From JADCGM01 sp943370355 (GTDB lineage Bacteria > Pseudomonadota > Alphaproteobacteria > Sphingomonadales > Sphingomonadaceae): a stretch of 64,000 nucleotides of DNA. Where the stretch lies: assembly GCA_943370355.1 (NCBI GenBank), contig CALRQP020000010.1, forward strand, positions 60,959 through 124,958, read 5' to 3'. The translations under genes were made by a program, and so were the position numbers. Positions 1 through 8,362 of the stretch are shown one piece after another. Below the pieces are notes generated by a model that saw only the letters and a program-made list of their open reading frames with translations, was not told the DNA's origin and made no database searches. The stretch's first letter is position 1; each line of letters opens with the position of its first letter.

Positions 1-20
1 TCAACCAGATGCACGGCTGA
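1..20 (+). CDS. nuoK: NADH-quinone oxidoreductase subunit K, 3' end only
   Basis: Only the last five codons (NQMHG) and a TGA stop at 18-20 lie in the window. The identity rests on position: NuoK precedes NuoL in bacterial complex I operons, and a short C-terminus of this kind is usual for alphaproteobacterial NuoK. The coding part itself is too short to prove the call. It is separated from nuoL by a 159-base gap that holds a large inverted repeat. Confidence 0.6.
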
Positions 21-40
21 GCGATGAGTGCATTTCACCA

Positions 41-173
41 AATCCTCTCCCGCGCAGCGGGGGAGGGGGACCGCGAAGCGGTGGAGGGGGCGACCGCCTC
101 TCCATCGCGCTGCTCCCTCCACCACGCACTCTGCGGTGCGCGGTTCCCCTCCCCCGCTGCGCAGGGGAGGATC
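41..173. repeat. Large intergenic inverted repeat between nuoK and nuoL
   Basis: Left arm about 42-88 and right arm about 115-172 are near-complementary. Both carry the core GCGCAGCGGGGGAGGGG (or its complement) and both inner ends carry GTGGAGGG/CCCTCCAC. A few mismatches and a small length difference lie between these blocks. The arms would form a long hairpin in the nuo transcript. There is no T-tract, so it is not a classical terminator. The right arm ends in GGGGAGG at 164-170, nine bases before the nuoL ATG, so the repeat provides the nuoL ribosome-binding site. It resembles the element at 8216-8301 in base composition but not base for base. Confidence 0.85.
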
Positions 174-179
174 TAACCC

Positions 180-2174
180 ATGATTCAGGCCATCGTTTTC
201 CTGCCGCTGTTCGCCGCGCTCGTCGCGGGCCTCGGGCAATATTGGCTGGGGCGCACGCTGTCGAAGGCGATCACAACCGCCGCGGTCATGGCCGGTGCGG
301 CACTGTCCTGGCTGGTCTTCCTCGACGATGCGCTGTTGGCGCGCACCAGCGTCGTGCATGTCCTGCCGTGGATCCAGTCGGGCGATCTCAGCATCGACTG
401 GGCGCTCAGGATCGACCGTCTGACCGCCGTGATGCTGGTGGTGGTCAACAGCGTCTCGGCGCTCGTCCACCTTTATAGCTGGGGCTATATGGACGAGGAT
501 CCGGACCAGCCGCGCTTCTTCGCCTATCTGTCGCTGTTCACCTTCGCGATGCTGATGCTGGTGACCGCGAACAACCTCGTGCAGATGTTTTTCGGCTGGG
601 AGGGCGTCGGTCTCGCTTCCTATCTGCTGATCGGCTTCTGGTATCAGAAACCGTCGGCCAATGCCGCGGCGATCAAGGCATTCGTCGTCAACCGCGTCGG
701 CGATTTCGGCTTCTCGCTCGGCATTTTCGCGACCTTCCTGGTGTTCGGCACGATCGACATTTCGACGATCAACGCGGGCGCTGGGGGCATGGCCGGCAAG
801 AGCTTCGAATTCCTCGGCCAGAATGTCGACATCATGACGACGATCTGCCTGCTGCTGTTCGTCGGCGCGTGCGGGAAGTCCGCACAGCTCGGACTGCACA
901 CCTGGCTGCCCGATGCGATGGAAGGCCCGACACCGGTGTCGGCGCTGATCCACGCCGCAACGATGGTGACGGCAGGCGTGTTCATGGTCTGCCGCCTGTC
1001 GCCGATGTTCGAAGCGGCACCCGATGCGCTGACCGTGGTCACCTATGTCGGGGCGGCGACCGCCTTGTTCGCAGCGACCGTTGGCACGGTGCAGACTGAC
1101 ATCAAGCGCGTCATCGCCTATTCGACCTGCTCGCAGCTCGGCTACATGTTCTTTGCCGCCGGCGTCGGCGCCTATGGCGTGTCGATGTTCCACCTGTTCA
1201 CGCATGCCTTCTTCAAGGCGCTGCTGTTCCTCGGTGCGGGCTCGGTGATCCATGCGATGCACCACGAGCAGGACATGCGCTATTATGGCAGCCTGCGCCG
1301 CGACATTCCGATCACCTTCGCGGTGATGATCATCGGTACGCTGGCGATCACCGGCGTATTCCCGTTCGCGGGTTACTATTCGAAGGATGCGATCCTCGAA
1401 GCGGCGTTCGCGAGCGGGCGCGAGGCAGGCTATGTCGCCTTTACCGTCGGCGTGTTCGCGGCGCTTCTGACCAGCTTCTATTCGTGGCGGCTGATCCTGC
1501 TGACCTTCTTCGGCAAGCCGCGCTGGGCCGAGAGCGAGCATATCCAGCATGCCGTCCATCATGACGACGGCCATCCCGACCCCAATGCCCATCTGCATGC
1601 GCCGGGGACGGCGGGCTATCATCCGCATGAGAGCCCATGGTTCATGCTGCTGCCGCTGGTGCTGCTCGCGAGCGGCGCGGCCTTCGCCGGGCTGATCTGG
1701 CACAGCCATTTCGTCGGGCCGGAGTCGGGCGAAGCTTTCTGGCGCGGCTCGCTGGTGGTGCGCAAACCGCTCATGGAAGCGATGGAGCAACTGCCGACCT
1801 GGGCGGTCGAAGCGCCAATGGCGGCCTGGATCGTCGGCCTGCTGCTAGCGCTCAACTCCTATGTGTGGAGCCCGACCATTCCGGCGCGCTTCGCAGCGCA
1901 GTTCCGCGGGCTCTACGCCTTCCTGCTGCACAAATGGTATTTCGACGAACTCTACGATGCGATTTTCGTGCGCCCCGCCTTCGCGATCGGCCGCTTCCTG
2001 TGGAAGCGCGGCGACCAGGGCGCCATCGACCGCTTCGGGCCTGACGGCCTGTCGGGGCTGGTGGCGGGCGCGTCGGTGGCCGCGCGGCGGTTCCAGACCG
2101 GATATGTGTATACCTATGCGCTTGTCATGCTGATCGGCGTCGCCGGTGCGGCCTCCTGGCTGATGTTCCGCTGA
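180..2174 (+). CDS. nuoL: NADH-quinone oxidoreductase subunit L (NuoL)
   Basis: Antiporter-like proton-translocating subunit at the distal end of the membrane arm of respiratory complex I. The 664-residue length and run of hydrophobic helices fit NuoL. Family hallmarks are visible: FFGWEGVGLASYLLIGFW with the key glutamate near residue 141, the stretch HTWLPDAMEGPTPVSALIHAATMV near 240-265, and lysine/histidine-bearing helices (AYSTCSQLGYM, FTHAFFKALLFL). A histidine-rich loop sits near residues 453-486. The ATG at 180 is nine bases after GGGGAGG. The stop overlaps the nuoM ATG by one base (TGATG), indicating one operon with nuoM and nuoN. Confidence 0.98.
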   Translation: MIQAIVFLPLFAALVAGLGQYWLGRTLSKAITTAAVMAGAALSWLVFLDDALLARTSVVHVLPWIQSGDLSIDWALRIDRLTAVMLVVVNSVSALVHLYSWGYMDEDPDQPRFFAYLSLFTFAMLMLVTANNLVQMFFGWEGVGLASYLLIGFWYQKPSANAAAIKAFVVNRVGDFGFSLGIFATFLVFGTIDISTINAGAGGMAGKSFEFLGQNVDIMTTICLLLFVGACGKSAQLGLHTWLPDAMEGPTPVSALIHAATMVTAGVFMVCRLSPMFEAAPDALTVVTYVGAATALFAATVGTVQTDIKRVIAYSTCSQLGYMFFAAGVGAYGVSMFHLFTHAFFKALLFLGAGSVIHAMHHEQDMRYYGSLRRDIPITFAVMIIGTLAITGVFPFAGYYSKDAILEAAFASGREAGYVAFTVGVFAALLTSFYSWRLILLTFFGKPRWAESEHIQHAVHHDDGHPDPNAHLHAPGTAGYHPHESPWFMLLPLVLLASGAAFAGLIWHSHFVGPESGEAFWRGSLVVRKPLMEAMEQLPTWAVEAPMAAWIVGLLLALNSYVWSPTIPARFAAQFRGLYAFLLHKWYFDELYDAIFVRPAFAIGRFLWKRGDQGAIDRFGPDGLSGLVAGASVAARRFQTGYVYTYALVMLIGVAGAASWLMFR

Positions 2175-3631
2175 TGCTGTCGCTGCTCATCCTGTTGCCG
2201 CTTGTGGCGGCGCTGCTCGTACTCGCGGTCGGCGGTGCCGAACGCGCGCGCTGGATCGCGCTTGGCACCACGGCGATCGAATTCGCGCTCGGGCTGATGC
2301 TGTGGGCGCGCTACGACAATGCGGGCGTACGCTTCCAGTTCGTCGAGAAGCTCGACCTGTTCGCGCCCTATTTCAGCTGGCATCTCGGCATCGACGGAAT
2401 TGCGATGCTGCTGATCGTGCTCAGCGTGTTCCTGATGCCGATTTGCATCCTTGCGAGCTGGACGAGCATCGAGAAGCGGGTGCCAGAATATATGGCGGCG
2501 TTCCTGCTCATGGAATCGCTGATGATCGGCGTGTTCGCCAGCCTCGACCTGTTCCTGTTCTACGTGTTCTTCGAGGGCGGCCTGATCCCGATGTACCTGA
2601 TCATCGGCATCTGGGGCGGCGCGCGGCGCATCTACGCGAGCTATAAATTCTTCCTCTACACGCTGCTCGGCTCGGTGCTGATGCTGCTGGCGATGATGTA
2701 TATGGTGAATGTCGCGGGTACGACCGACATCGCGACGCTGCTCACCTATGATTTCGCGCCGGAGGTGCAGACCTGGCTGTGGCTCGCCTTCTTCGCGAGC
2801 TTCGCGGTCAAGGTGCCGATGTGGCCCTTCCACACCTGGCTCCCAGACGCGCATGTCGAAGCGCCGACGGCGGGGTCGGTTATCCTCGCCGGCGTGCTGC
2901 TGAAGCTCGGCGGTTACGGCTTCATCCGCTTCTCGCTGCCGATGTTCCCCGAGGCATCGGCGCAGCTCGTCTGGATCGTGTTCGCCCTGTCGATGATCGC
3001 GGTCGTCTATACCTCGTTGGTCGCGCTGGTGCAGGAGGATATGAAGAAGCTCATCGCTTATTCGTCGGTCGCGCATATGGCGTTCGTGACGGCGGGTCTG
3101 TTCGCGCTCAATCAGCAGGGCATCGAGGGTTCGATGATCACGATGCTGAGCCATGGCGTCGTATCGGGTGCGTTGTTCCTGTGCGTCGGCGTCGTCTACG
3201 ACCGGCTGCATACCCGTGAGATCGCGCGCTACGGCGGGCTGGCGGCCAACATGCCGAAATATGCGCTGTTTTTCATGCTGTTCACGATGGCGTCGGTCGG
3301 CCTGCCGGGAACGAGCGGGTTTGTCGGCGAATTCCTCGTGTTCATCGGCGCCTACAAGGCGTCGAGCTGGATGACACTGGTGATCCTGACCGGCATCATC
3401 CTCGGGGCGGCCTATGCGCTGTTCCTGTATCGCCGGGTGATATTCGGAACGCTGACCAAGGATGATCTGAAGCTGCTCACCGACCTGTCTCCGCGCGAAG
3501 TGGCGATCTTCGTGCCGCTCGCCGCCGTCGTGCTGTGGATGGGTATTTATCCCAAGCCGTTTCTCGACCCGATCCACCGGCCGGTCGCCGAGATCGTTGC
3601 CCGCCTCCATCCGACCGCAGAGGTCCGCTGA
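2174..3631 (+). CDS. nuoM: NADH-quinone oxidoreductase subunit M (NuoM)
   Basis: Second antiporter-like subunit of the complex I membrane arm, 485 residues with about 14 predicted membrane helices. Typical motifs are FYVFFEGGLIPMYLIIG near residues 130-146 (conserved glutamate), FHTWLPDAHVEAPTAGSVILAG near 220-240, and IAYSSVAHMAFV for the helix carrying the pumping lysine. It starts on the base that ends the nuoL stop and ends on the base that begins the nuoN ATG, so it is translationally coupled on both sides. A long reading frame antisense to it has arginine- and glutamine-rich composition and was rejected as a shadow. Confidence 0.98.
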   Translation: MLSLLILLPLVAALLVLAVGGAERARWIALGTTAIEFALGLMLWARYDNAGVRFQFVEKLDLFAPYFSWHLGIDGIAMLLIVLSVFLMPICILASWTSIEKRVPEYMAAFLLMESLMIGVFASLDLFLFYVFFEGGLIPMYLIIGIWGGARRIYASYKFFLYTLLGSVLMLLAMMYMVNVAGTTDIATLLTYDFAPEVQTWLWLAFFASFAVKVPMWPFHTWLPDAHVEAPTAGSVILAGVLLKLGGYGFIRFSLPMFPEASAQLVWIVFALSMIAVVYTSLVALVQEDMKKLIAYSSVAHMAFVTAGLFALNQQGIEGSMITMLSHGVVSGALFLCVGVVYDRLHTREIARYGGLAANMPKYALFFMLFTMASVGLPGTSGFVGEFLVFIGAYKASSWMTLVILTGIILGAAYALFLYRRVIFGTLTKDDLKLLTDLSPREVAIFVPLAAVVLWMGIYPKPFLDPIHRPVAEIVARLHPTAEVR

Positions 3632-5073
3632 TGCAGCCGCTTGCCGACTCGCTCCAGATCATCGCGCCCGAGCTCACGCTGACTGTGGGCGCGCTCGTGC
3701 TGCTGCTCGTCGGCGCTTGGCGCGGCGACCGGTCGATGGCGCTGCTGACCTGGATCGGCGTCGCGCTCTATGCCGTTGCCGCATTGCTGCTGCTCGACGA
3801 CGGGCCGCGCGACTTCGCCTTCGACGGGCTTTATGTCTCGGATCGCTTCTCGCAGTTCCTGAAGGTTATCATCTATGCGGGCAGCGCGCTGGCCTCGCTG
3901 ATGGCGCTACCGTGGCTAAAGCGCACGCGGACCGCGAAGTTTGAATATCCGGTGCTGCTGATGCTCGGAACGCTCGGCATGGGCATCATGGTCAGCGCGC
4001 ATGACTTGCTGACGCTCTATATCGGCCTCGAGTTGCAGTCGCTCGCCGCCTATGTGCTGGCCGCTTTCCACCGGCGCGAGCCGCGGTCGTCGGAAGCGGG
4101 GCTCAAATATTTCGTGCTGGGTGCGCTCGCCTCGGGCGTGCTGCTCTATGGCATTTCGCTGATCTACGGCTTCGGCGGCTCGACGAGCTTCGCGGCGCTG
4201 GGCACGACGCTGCATCGCGGTGCCTCGCGCGGCAGTTTGTTCGGCGTGGTGTTCGTGCTGGCAGGCCTCGCGTTCAAGATTTCTGCCGTGCCCTTCCACA
4301 TGTGGACGCCGGACGTTTATGAGGGCGCGCCGACGCCCGTCGCGGCGTTCTTCGCGACGGCACCGAAGGTCGCGGCGATGGGCCTGCTCGTCCGCGTCGC
4401 GATGGAGGCCTTTGCCGGCGTGTCAGGCGACTGGCAGCAGATCGTCGGCTTTGCGGCGGTCGCGTCGATGATCCTCGGTGCGGTCGGGGCGATCGGCCAG
4501 ACCAACGTCAAGCGGCTGCTTGCCTATTCGTCGATCAACAATGTCGGCTTCGCGCTGATCGGCCTGACCGCGGCGACGCCAGCGGGCATCGCGTCGGTGC
4601 TGTTCTACATGGCGGTCTATATCGTCATGACGATGGGCAGCTTCCTTGTCGTCATGCAGATGCGCGATGGCGAGGGACGGGCGGTCGAGACACTGGCGTC
4701 GCTGTCGGGCCTTGCGCGCAGCCGGCCGGGCCTTGCCGCCGCCATGGCGATCTTCATGTTCAGCCTCGCCGGCATTCCCCCGCTGCTCGGCTTCTGGCCG
4801 AAATTCTCGGTGTTCCAGGCGGCGATGCAGGCCGACCTGTTCGGGCTAGCGATCATCGGCGTGGTGACCTCGGTCGTCGGCGCATATTATTATCTGCGCA
4901 TCATCAAGACCATGTATTTCGACGAACCGGCAGCGGCGTTCGCAGCGTCGGAGAGCCGGATCAACAGCGGCCTGATCGGCGTCGCCGCGCTGGCCTGCTC
5001 GCCGCTCGGCATGCTCGCGATCGGCCCGCTCGCCACGGCTGCCGCCACCGCCGCCAAGTCCCTGCTGCCTTGA
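3631..5073 (+). CDS. nuoN: NADH-quinone oxidoreductase subunit N (NuoN)
   Basis: Third antiporter-like complex I subunit, 480 residues from the ATG at 3631. That start overlaps the nuoM stop by one base (TGATG). An in-frame ATG at 3535 inside nuoM would add a non-homologous N-terminus and was not chosen. Visible motifs are LLTLYIGLELQSLAAYVLAA near residues 128-147, PFHMWTPDVYEGAPTPVAAF near 222-240, and KRLLAYSSINNVGFALIG. The last codons overlap the start of birA, so the nuo operon runs on into non-respiratory genes. Confidence 0.97.
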   Translation: MQPLADSLQIIAPELTLTVGALVLLLVGAWRGDRSMALLTWIGVALYAVAALLLLDDGPRDFAFDGLYVSDRFSQFLKVIIYAGSALASLMALPWLKRTRTAKFEYPVLLMLGTLGMGIMVSAHDLLTLYIGLELQSLAAYVLAAFHRREPRSSEAGLKYFVLGALASGVLLYGISLIYGFGGSTSFAALGTTLHRGASRGSLFGVVFVLAGLAFKISAVPFHMWTPDVYEGAPTPVAAFFATAPKVAAMGLLVRVAMEAFAGVSGDWQQIVGFAAVASMILGAVGAIGQTNVKRLLAYSSINNVGFALIGLTAATPAGIASVLFYMAVYIVMTMGSFLVVMQMRDGEGRAVETLASLSGLARSRPGLAAAMAIFMFSLAGIPPLLGFWPKFSVFQAAMQADLFGLAIIGVVTSVVGAYYYLRIIKTMYFDEPAAAFAASESRINSGLIGVAALACSPLGMLAIGPLATAAATAAKSLLP

Positions 5074-5765
5074 TCGAACTCGCCGAAGTCAGTTCGACCA
5101 ACGACTGGATCGCCGACCGTGCCGCGACGCTGCCCGACGAGAGCTGGGTACGCGCCGACCGGCAGACGGCGGGCCGGGGCCGCCGGGGGCGTGCCTGGAT
5201 ATCCGACTCGGGGAATTTGTTCGCGAGCGTCTGGTGCCGCCCGCAGCCGCAAGAGGGCCCTGCGCAGCAGCTAAGCTTCGTCGCCGCACTGGCGCTCGGC
5301 ACGGCGCTGCAATTCTATGCCGCGCCCGAGCGGCTGACGCTCAAATGGCCCAATGATGTGCTGCTCGACGGCGTCAAATGCGCGGGCATCCTGCTCGATG
5401 GCCAGCAGGGCGGCACGATCATCGGCTTCGGAGTTAATCTCAGCCACCATCCGGATGCGACTGAGCATCCTTCGATCTCGCTGCCGGCGGCCGGGATTCC
5501 GGCACCGGATGCATCGCAATTCGCCGGGCGGCTCGCGCATGCGTTCGCCGACAGCCGCCGCGTCTGGCGCGAGGGCGGGTTCGAGCCGGTCCGCAAGCGC
5601 TGGCTCGATCGGGCCTCCGGCAAGGGACGGATGATCGAGGCCCGTCTCGGCCATGAGACGGTGGGGGGACGATTCGAGGATTTGGCCGCCGATGGCGCAC
5701 TGGTGCTACGGCTCGCCGATGGCGGCATTCGCAATATCCACGCCGGCGAAGTTTTCGGGCTATAG
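5070..5765 (+). CDS. birA: Biotin--[acetyl-CoA-carboxylase] ligase (BirA, catalytic only)
   Basis: Activates biotin with ATP and attaches it to the biotin carboxyl carrier protein of acetyl-CoA carboxylase. The 231-residue protein begins directly in the ligase domain. It shows the biotinyl-AMP loop GRGRRGR at 35-41, the KWPNDVLLDGVK motif at 92-103 with the conserved lysine, and a small C-terminal beta domain. It lacks the N-terminal winged helix of the bifunctional E. coli BirA repressor, so it should be a monofunctional enzyme. The start is TTG at 5070, sharing TTGA with the nuoN stop. Translation is probably coupled to nuoN. Confidence 0.95.
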   Translation: MIELAEVSSTNDWIADRAATLPDESWVRADRQTAGRGRRGRAWISDSGNLFASVWCRPQPQEGPAQQLSFVAALALGTALQFYAAPERLTLKWPNDVLLDGVKCAGILLDGQQGGTIIGFGVNLSHHPDATEHPSISLPAAGIPAPDASQFAGRLAHAFADSRRVWREGGFEPVRKRWLDRASGKGRMIEARLGHETVGGRFEDLAADGALVLRLADGGIRNIHAGEVFGL

Positions 5766-5773
5766 GAGGCGTC

Positions 5774-6550
5774 ATGCTGCTCGCCATCGACGTCGGGAAC
5801 ACCAATATCGTCTTCGCGCTCATGGAGGGCGGGGAGGTGCGTTATCGCTGGCGCATCTCGACCGAGCATAATCGCACCGCCGACGAATATGCGGTGTGGC
5901 TGTCGCAGCTCATGCAGCTGGAGTGTGTCGAGCGGACGCATATCGCCGCCGCCGTGATTTCGACGGTCGTGCCGCCGACGCTGTTCAACTTGCGGCGGCT
6001 CTGCACCAAATATTTTTCGGTCGAGCCGCTGGTGATCGGTGAGCCGGGTGTCGATCATGGGATCAGACTGGCCGTGCCCAATCCTGCCGAGGTGGGCGCG
6101 GACCGCATCGTCAACTCGGCGGCGGGGCATCATCTCATCGGCGGCGATCTCATCATCGTCGACTTCGGGACCGCGACGACCTTCGACGTAATCATCGACG
6201 GGGCCTATGTCGGCGGGGCGATCGCGCCCGGCATCAACCTGTCGATGGAAGCGCTCTACATGGCCGCCGCCAAGCTGCCGCGTATTGCCATCGAACCGCC
6301 GCCCGGCAACCGGGCGACAGCGCAGGGGACGGTGCCCGCGATGCAGTCGGGCGTGTTCTTCGGCTATGTCGGGCTGGTTGACGGATTGGTCGGACGCATT
6401 AAATCGGAACGCGGCGCACCGATGACGGTTGTCGCAACCGGCGGTCTCGCCGGACTTTTTCAACGGCACACGGATGCAATCGATCGGGTCGATGGCGACC
6501 TGACTATCCGCGGCCTCGCGCTCATCCATGCGCTTAACCAGAAGAAATAA
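5774..6550 (+). CDS. coaX: Type III pantothenate kinase
   Basis: Phosphorylates pantothenate in the first step of coenzyme A synthesis. The 258-residue protein has the ASKHA-fold phosphate loop DVGNTN at residues 6-11, GADRIVNS near 109-116, and DFGTATTFDV near 130-139, all typical of CoaX rather than CoaA or CoaW. The ATG lies eight bases after the birA stop, with a TAGGAGG Shine-Dalgarno overlapping that stop. Both genes supply cofactors for acyl metabolism. Confidence 0.96.
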   Translation: MLLAIDVGNTNIVFALMEGGEVRYRWRISTEHNRTADEYAVWLSQLMQLECVERTHIAAAVISTVVPPTLFNLRRLCTKYFSVEPLVIGEPGVDHGIRLAVPNPAEVGADRIVNSAAGHHLIGGDLIIVDFGTATTFDVIIDGAYVGGAIAPGINLSMEALYMAAAKLPRIAIEPPPGNRATAQGTVPAMQSGVFFGYVGLVDGLVGRIKSERGAPMTVVATGGLAGLFQRHTDAIDRVDGDLTIRGLALIHALNQKK

Positions 6551-6559
6551 CCAACTTAC

Positions 6560-8200
6560 ATGAAACCAAAAAATGAACTGATCTTCCTGCCGCTCGGCGG
6601 GTCGGGCGAGATCGGCATGAACGTCAATCTCTATGGCTGCGATGGCAAATGGGTCATGGTCGATCTCGGCATGACCTTCTCCGATCCATCCTATCCGGGC
6701 GTCGATCTCGTGCTGCCCGACCTCAGTTTCATCGAAGACCGCGCCAAGGATCTGCTCGGAATCGTGCTGACGCACGGGCATGAGGATCATATCGGCGCGA
6801 TCCCCTATCTCGCTGCCGACCTCGGCGTGCCGCTCTATGCGACGCCGTTCACCGCCGGCCTGATCCGCCACAAGCTCGACGAGGAGGGCGTGTCGAACGA
6901 GGTCAAGCTGCACGTCATTCCGAAGGAAGGCAGCTTCGACCTTGGGCCGTTCAAATTCACCTATGTGCCGCTCGCCCACTCGATCCCGGAAGGCAATGCG
7001 CTGCTCATCGAGACGCCCTATGGCAAGGTGTTTCACACCGGTGACTGGAAGCTCGATGAAGCGCCAGTGATGAGCTCGCATTCGACGGCGGCGGAACTCA
7101 CCGCGATTGGCGCGCAGGGCATCCTGGCGCTCGTCGGCGATTCGACAAATGTGTTCAATGCGGAGCCGTCGGGATCGGAGACCGGCGTGCGTGAGGGGCT
7201 GGACAAGGTCATCGCTGGCCGCAAGGGCCGGGTGCTGGTCACCACTTTCGCGTCGAATGCGGCGCGGCTGCACACGCTCGGCGAAGTTGCCAAGGACACC
7301 GGGCGGCAGGTCGTGGTGGCGGGGCGGTCGCTCGACCGCATCCTGCGCGTCGCCAAGAGCGTCGGTTACCTCACCGATTTCCCGCCGACGCTGTCGTTCG
7401 ACGAGGCGGCGCGCGCCAATCCTGACGAGCTATTGATCATCTGCACCGGCGCGCAGGGCGAGCCCAATGCGGCGCTATCGCGGATCGCGCGCGGCGATCA
7501 CCAAATCAAGATGGGGCCGGACGATCTCGTCGTCTATTCGTCGAAGCAGATCCCGGGCAACGAACTGTCGATCGGCATCGTGCAGAACCAGCTTGCGGCG
7601 GCGGGCGTCGAGGTCATCACCGACCGGCAGGCGCATGTGCATGTGTCGGGGCATCCGGGGCGGCCCGAGCTCAAGGACATGTATGGCTGGATCAAGCCGG
7701 CGATCTCGATCCCCGTGCACGGCGAGCGGCGGCATATGGAAGAACATGCCCGGCTGGCACGCGGCTGGGGCGTTCCCGATGCCGTGGTGCCGGTCAACGG
7801 CAGCGCGATCCGGCTGGCGCCGGGCAAGCCGAAGATCATCAGCCATGAGGCGGCGGGACGGCTTGTCGTCGATGGCGATGTGATCATTCCGGCTGACGGT
7901 GCGACGATGGTCGCGCGGCGGCGGTTGCTCAACAATGGCTATCTGTCGGCGACACTCGTGCTCGACAAGAACGGCAGGCTCATGGGCGAGCCGGCAATCC
8001 TGCTGCAGGGCGTGCCGGTCGAGGAGGACCGCGAGGATTTCCTTGTCGATTGCGTGCGCGCGGCGAAGGCGGCGGCGGGCAAGGCGGATTTCCGCAACGC
8101 CGACAAATATGCCGAGGCCGTGCGCGTCGCGGTGCGGCGCGTCGCGCGGGACTGGACGGGGAAGAAGCCTGTGACGGATGTGCAGGTGGTCAGGGTTTAG
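6560..8200 (+). CDS. rnj: Ribonuclease J
   Basis: Cytoplasmic metallo-beta-lactamase/beta-CASP ribonuclease with endo- and 5'-exonucleolytic activity in mRNA turnover and rRNA processing. It has 546 residues, the usual RNase J length. The zinc motif HGHEDH is at 72-77, further ligands lie in HTGDWKLDE and GDSTN, the beta-CASP region follows, and the C-terminal HVSGHPGRPEL motif is present near 362. The ATG is nine bases after coaX, completing a run of six closely packed genes from nuoL. A perfect 34-base inverted repeat follows sixteen bases after the stop. Confidence 0.96.
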   Translation: MKPKNELIFLPLGGSGEIGMNVNLYGCDGKWVMVDLGMTFSDPSYPGVDLVLPDLSFIEDRAKDLLGIVLTHGHEDHIGAIPYLAADLGVPLYATPFTAGLIRHKLDEEGVSNEVKLHVIPKEGSFDLGPFKFTYVPLAHSIPEGNALLIETPYGKVFHTGDWKLDEAPVMSSHSTAAELTAIGAQGILALVGDSTNVFNAEPSGSETGVREGLDKVIAGRKGRVLVTTFASNAARLHTLGEVAKDTGRQVVVAGRSLDRILRVAKSVGYLTDFPPTLSFDEAARANPDELLIICTGAQGEPNAALSRIARGDHQIKMGPDDLVVYSSKQIPGNELSIGIVQNQLAAAGVEVITDRQAHVHVSGHPGRPELKDMYGWIKPAISIPVHGERRHMEEHARLARGWGVPDAVVPVNGSAIRLAPGKPKIISHEAAGRLVVDGDVIIPADGATMVARRRLLNNGYLSATLVLDKNGRLMGEPAILLQGVPVEEDREDFLVDCVRAAKAAAGKADFRNADKYAEAVRVAVRRVARDWTGKKPVTDVQVVRV

Positions 8201-8215
8201 ACTTGTTTCGACGGA

Positions 8216-8301
8216 CCCACCCCTGCCCCTCCCCAAGGGGAGGGGACGCGCACTACCTCGACGATTAGCGTCCCCTCCCCTTGGGGAGGGGCAGGGGTGG
8301 G
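8216..8301. repeat. Perfect 34-base inverted repeat between rnj and pepA
   Basis: Positions 8216-8249 and 8268-8301 are exact reverse complements, separated by an 18-base loop at 8250-8267. Each arm also contains its own near-palindrome (CCCCTCCCCAAGGGGAGGGG), so the region can fold as one long hairpin or as two smaller ones. There is no T-run after it, so intrinsic termination of the usual kind is doubtful. It is probably an intergenic palindromic repeat of the type scattered through sphingomonad genomes. It may also shield the 3' end of the long upstream transcript. Confidence 0.9.
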
Positions 8302-8362
8302 CCTTACCGTCCGCACATTCGCTTGCTAAGAACCATCCAAACATCTCCCGGAGCCTCCTTCC

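Noticed and set aside
2114..3610. Long minus-strand open frame (498 codons) antisense to nuoM
   Set aside because: Very rich in Arg, Gln, His, Asp and Glu with no family motif; typical GC-rich antisense shadow of a real, motif-bearing gene.
5315..7273. Minus-strand open frame of 652 codons across birA, coaX and rnj
   Set aside because: It crosses three well-supported genes on the other strand, has no recognisable domain, and its composition is that of an antisense shadow.
8216..8301. Intrinsic terminator for rnj
   Set aside because: The hairpin is very long and no T-run follows it; kept as a repeat instead.
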